Shown one piece after another: positions 6,308 to 8,863 of a stretch of DNA of 8,863 bases. This DNA comes from Chloroflexota bacterium (GTDB lineage Bacteria; Chloroflexota; Anaerolineae; B4-G1). The notes under the pieces were generated by a model. It was not told where the DNA came from and made no database searches. It saw only the letters and a list, made by a program, of their open reading frames with translations. The stretch's first letter is position 1. Every line of letters begins with the position of its first letter. The position numbers and the translations under genes were made by a program. The stretch lies in the NCBI GenBank assembly GCA_030596915.1, contig JAUVSX010000097.1, positions 1 through 8,863 on the forward strand, written 5' to 3'.

Positions 6308-6883
6308 CTACGCCTTGGCCATACTACCGTCCAAGCCAATCTCGCCAGCGATGCCCTGCATCGCCTCAAGCACTATCGCCACGTGCTCCCACTGGTCGAC
6401 GCCCAACAAGCCCGCGGCATCGGCGACCTCTTGGCGGTCAATGGCCGCAGCGAATGCCCTGTCCTTCCACTTCTTGCGTACCGACTTCATCCGGACGTCC
6501 CGGATGTCTTTGGAGGGACGGACGAGCGTCACCGCCACAAGCAAACCTGTCAGCTCATCCACCGCATAGAGGGTCCTGGCCAACGGCGTGTCTCGCGGAA
6601 CTCCGGTCTCCCCATGAGCAAGGACAGCGTTGACAATCCGCTCAGAGTACCCACGCTCCTGCAAGATGCGCCCTCCCGAGTAGGGGTGCTCGTCCGGAAA
6701 CTCGTCGTAGTCAAAGTCATGCACCAGGCCGATGGCGCCCCACAGGTCCTCGTCTGCGCCGAAGCGCCGGGCGTAGGCCCGCATGCTGGCCTCAACCGCC
6801 AACATATGGCGAATGTGATTCTCAGCACAGCCGTACTCTTCGATCAGAGCCAAGGCCTCTTCGCGCGTGATTGTCTCCTTCAC
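6308..6883 (-). CDS. HD-domain phosphohydrolase family protein
   Basis: This 191-aa protein belongs to the HD/HDIG metal-dependent phosphohydrolase superfamily and resembles a small conserved group of HD proteins (COG2316-like, from memory). Likely metal ligands are visible: H26 (NHIRHMLAVE), the HD pair H55-D56 (LVHDFDYDEFPDEHPYSG), H67, H90 (VLAHGE) and D109 (YAVDELTG). The stretch LTGLLVAVTLVRPSKDIRDV (111-130), followed by a Lys/Arg-rich KSVRKKWKD, is the part most like that group. The substrate is unknown; HD proteins cleave phosphate esters of nucleotides and other small molecules. The GTG start at 6881-6883 follows AAAGGGGAG (6886-6894); the frame further upstream overlaps the ptsI C terminus and is discarded. 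It starts 16 bases after the HPr-EI gene and probably shares its transcript. Confidence 0.87.
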   Translation of the reverse strand: MKETITREEALALIEEYGCAENHIRHMLAVEASMRAYARRFGADEDLWGAIGLVHDFDYDEFPDEHPYSGGRILQERGYSERIVNAVLAHGETGVPRDTPLARTLYAVDELTGLLVAVTLVRPSKDIRDVRMKSVRKKWKDRAFAAAIDRQEVADAAGLLGVDQWEHVAIVLEAMQGIAGEIGLDGSMAKA

Positions 6884-6899
6884 GTCTCCCCTTTCACCG

Positions 6900-8863
6900 C
6901 TAGACTCCCCCCATATCGACGCCAGGCATCTGCGAGCGCACGACCGCCTGGACAGCTTCCGGGCTATCCATATCGAGCGCGGTCTGCGCAATTGCCTCGG
7001 CTTGTGACAGGGACAGGGCCCGAAGGATCTGCTTCGCAAGTGGGATGGCCAGTGGAGTCATACTGAACTCATCGAGACCCAGACCAAGAAGGATGGGAAT
7101 GGCCAGCGGCTCCCCGGCCAGCTCGCCGCACAACCCCACTCTCCTACCGTGATCGTGCGCCACGCGGATGATATCACGCACCAGGCGCAGCACTGCAGGC
7201 TGGAACCCGCTCACTAGCGAGGCCACACCAGCATTCGTGCGATCAGCCGCCATCACATACTGACTCAAATCATTCGTGCCGATGGAGAAGAAATCAGCCT
7301 CGAGCGCCAGCTTGTCGATGATTAGGGCCGCGGCTGGGACCTCGATCATCACTCCAATCGGACCCACATCCGCTACTGCGCAGCCTTCAGCCACCAGCTC
7401 GGCTCGACACTCCTCCAGCAGTGTCCGCGCAGCCCGCAACTCACCGAGAGTCGCTACCAGCGGGAACAGAAGCCGAACATCGTGCCCCACAGATGCCCGC
7501 AGTGCCGCCCGAAGCTGGGTCCGGAGCAGCTCGGGCCGTGACAGACCAAGGCGGATCCCGCGCACGCCCAGAAACGGGTTGGACTCGCGGGGCAAGGAGA
7601 GGAACGGAGCCCCCTTATCACTCCCGAGGTCGAGTGTTCGCAGCACAACGGGCCTGTCACCGAGCGCATCCAAGATCGCCCGGTAGGCATGGTACTGCTC
7701 ATCCTCATCCGGCATCCTGGTCCGCCCAAGATAGAGGAACTCGGTGCGCAGTAGCCCGACACCTGCAGCCCCGGCCTCGAGTGCAACTCGCGCCTCGGCT
7801 ACGCTGCCGATGTTGGCCAGAACCTCGACCCGCCTCCCCTCGCGCGTGACGACTGGTTCGTGGGCGTGGGCGCGCGCCTCCGCCAGTGCACCCCCGATGG
7901 TGCCTTGGCGCGCTCGGTACTCGTCGAGAGTGGACTCATCAGGGTCCACGACCAAGGCGCCCTCCCCGCCGTCTAGCACTACCAGCATCCCACTGCGGAG
8001 GCCAAGAACATCCGAACCCGCCCCCACGACGGCCGGCAACCCAAGCGCGCGCGCCAGGATCGCCGCGTGAGAAGTCGGCCCGCCCTCGGCCGTGCAGAAG
8101 CCGAGCACCAAGGACTTGTCCAGCAGCGCGATGTCCGAAGGGGTCAGATCAGGCGCGATGATCACCGAGGGCTCCGTCAACCCCACGAATGGCGAATCGT
8201 CCACGCCAAGCAGCACCCGCACTACGCGAGCGGCCACATCGCGCACATCGGCGGCCCGGCCCCGCAGGTACTCGTCATCGAGGCTGCCCAGCTTCTCGGC
8301 ATACGCCTCGGTAGTGTCAAGCAGAGCGCACTCGGCGTTCAAGCCACGCCCCTCGATAGCGGAGCGTACGCCCTGTACGAGCTCGGGGTCCTCAAGCATC
8401 ATTGCCTGGGCATTGAAGATGGCAGCGTGGCCGGCCCCGAAATCATCGCTTACACCCGCGTGAACCGCGGCCAGTTGATCGCGAGCCCCCTCCAACGCCG
8501 CCTCAAACCGCGCCCACTCGGCAGCGCGGTCAATCACAACTCTGGGCTCGCACAGCAGGCCGGCCCGACAGCAGCGGTACACCGGTCCAATGGCGATTCC
8601 GCGTGATGAGGGCAGGCCACGAAGGGCCCGAACGCCCAACTCGCCGAAGTTGGTCTCGATCAGCCGTGTCAACGAGGCAAGCGCGTCCTCCGCATCCTCG
8701 CCCTCAGCCCGAATCGTGATCCGTGATCCACGATCCACGCCGAGGGCCAGAACCCCCAGAATGCTCTTCGCGCTCGCCGCTTGGTCACGCACGACGATCG
8801 AGATGTCGCTGGCAAAGCGTTTTGCAGCCTGCACAAGAAGCGCCGCTGGCCTCGCGTGAAGCC
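6900..8863 (-). CDS. ptsI: HPr-Enzyme I fusion, PEP-protein phosphotransferase (5' end beyond right edge)
   Basis: Enzyme I takes phosphate from phosphoenolpyruvate and passes it to HPr in the phosphotransferase system; here both are in one cytoplasmic polypeptide. The visible part starts inside HPr at LHARPAALLVQAAKRF, with the phosphoacceptor His codon at 8856-8858. AKSILG, 31 residues on, carries the equivalent of regulatory Ser46 (8763-8765). After the HPr domain come LPSSRGIAIGPVY, the swivelling domain with active-site His in GGPTSHAAILARA (codon 8067-8069), and the PEP-binding barrel with RTEFLYLGR, LDLGSDKGAPF, MIEVPAA and FFSIGTNDLSQY. The catalytic Cys is in GLCGELAGEP (codon 7128-7130). 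The His-to-Cys distance is 313 residues, equal to E. coli EI (189 to 502). A GTG at 8832-8834 lies inside HPr and is not the start. An EIIA or DhaM domain could precede HPr outside the window. The stop is TAG, then TGA two codons later. Confidence 0.96.
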   Translation of the reverse strand, partial: LHARPAALLVQAAKRFASDISIVVRDQAASAKSILGVLALGVDRGSRITIRAEGEDAEDALASLTRLIETNFGELGVRALRGLPSSRGIAIGPVYRCCRAGLLCEPRVVIDRAAEWARFEAALEGARDQLAAVHAGVSDDFGAGHAAIFNAQAMMLEDPELVQGVRSAIEGRGLNAECALLDTTEAYAEKLGSLDDEYLRGRAADVRDVAARVVRVLLGVDDSPFVGLTEPSVIIAPDLTPSDIALLDKSLVLGFCTAEGGPTSHAAILARALGLPAVVGAGSDVLGLRSGMLVVLDGGEGALVVDPDESTLDEYRARQGTIGGALAEARAHAHEPVVTREGRRVEVLANIGSVAEARVALEAGAAGVGLLRTEFLYLGRTRMPDEDEQYHAYRAILDALGDRPVVLRTLDLGSDKGAPFLSLPRESNPFLGVRGIRLGLSRPELLRTQLRAALRASVGHDVRLLFPLVATLGELRAARTLLEECRAELVAEGCAVADVGPIGVMIEVPAAALIIDKLALEADFFSIGTNDLSQYVMAADRTNAGVASLVSGFQPAVLRLVRDIIRVAHDHGRRVGLCGELAGEPLAIPILLGLGLDEFSMTPLAIPLAKQILRALSLSQAEAIAQTALDMDSPEAVQAVVRSQMPGVDMGGV

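Noticed and set aside
6294..6308. Hairpin GCTGTC/GACGGC at the end of the HD-domain gene
   Set aside because: It has six pairs including one G-T, a three-base loop, overlap with the stop codon and no T-run, so it is not convincing as a terminator.
6133..6369. Upstream extension of the 86-aa frame
   Set aside because: It runs over the promoter candidate and into the end of the HD gene and has Arg/Cys-rich composition; the ATG at 6130-6132 has a clear ribosome-binding site.
6884..7039. Upstream extension of the HD-domain frame
   Set aside because: It overlaps the conserved C-terminal part of Enzyme I and is Arg-rich, without resemblance to HD proteins.
1..8863. Mobile elements, CRISPR arrays, tRNA or rRNA genes
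   Set aside because: I saw no transposase or integrase, no regularly spaced direct repeats and no cloverleaf or rRNA-like sequence on either strand.

Overview
The window is GC-rich bacterial DNA. Every gene I can support lies on the minus strand, so transcription runs from high to low coordinates. Several protein families here are ones I associate with Chloroflexota (Anaerolineae-like or related): a DUF6754-like protein, a zinc-ribbon membrane protein and a GlmL/MutL-type ATPase. That assignment comes from recalled family resemblance, not a search. Six of the eight visible stop codons are TAG and none is TAA, which is unusual for GC-rich DNA.

Right part (6308-8863): a phosphotransferase-system gene enters from beyond the right edge. 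It encodes an HPr domain fused to a complete Enzyme I. An HD-domain phosphohydrolase follows 16 bases later. These two look like the end of one transcription unit.

Middle and left (194-6132): a 175-base gap carries an extended -10 promoter candidate. Six tightly packed genes follow: an 86-aa small protein, a 252-aa double-anchored alpha/beta protein (DUF6754-like), a 229-aa polytopic membrane protein, a 594-aa protein with a zinc ribbon, disordered linker, membrane helix, extracytoplasmic domain and second helix, a 225-aa polytopic membrane protein, and a 585-aa GlmL/MutL-family actin-fold ATPase. Gaps and overlaps of -11 to +14 bases, with two out of five junctions overlapping, point to one operon. 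A seventh gene starts 75 bases after the ATPase and runs off the left edge with an acidic, low-complexity N terminus.

The strongest candidate for an undescribed system is this six-gene membrane/ATPase cluster. Its ATPase belongs to a family known from B12-dependent mutases, yet no mutase or B12-binding subunit is in the window. Instead it sits with four membrane proteins, two of which carry a soluble domain between two membrane anchors. My inference is a membrane-bound complex powered or gated by the GlmL-like ATPase. Its substrate cannot be told from the sequence.
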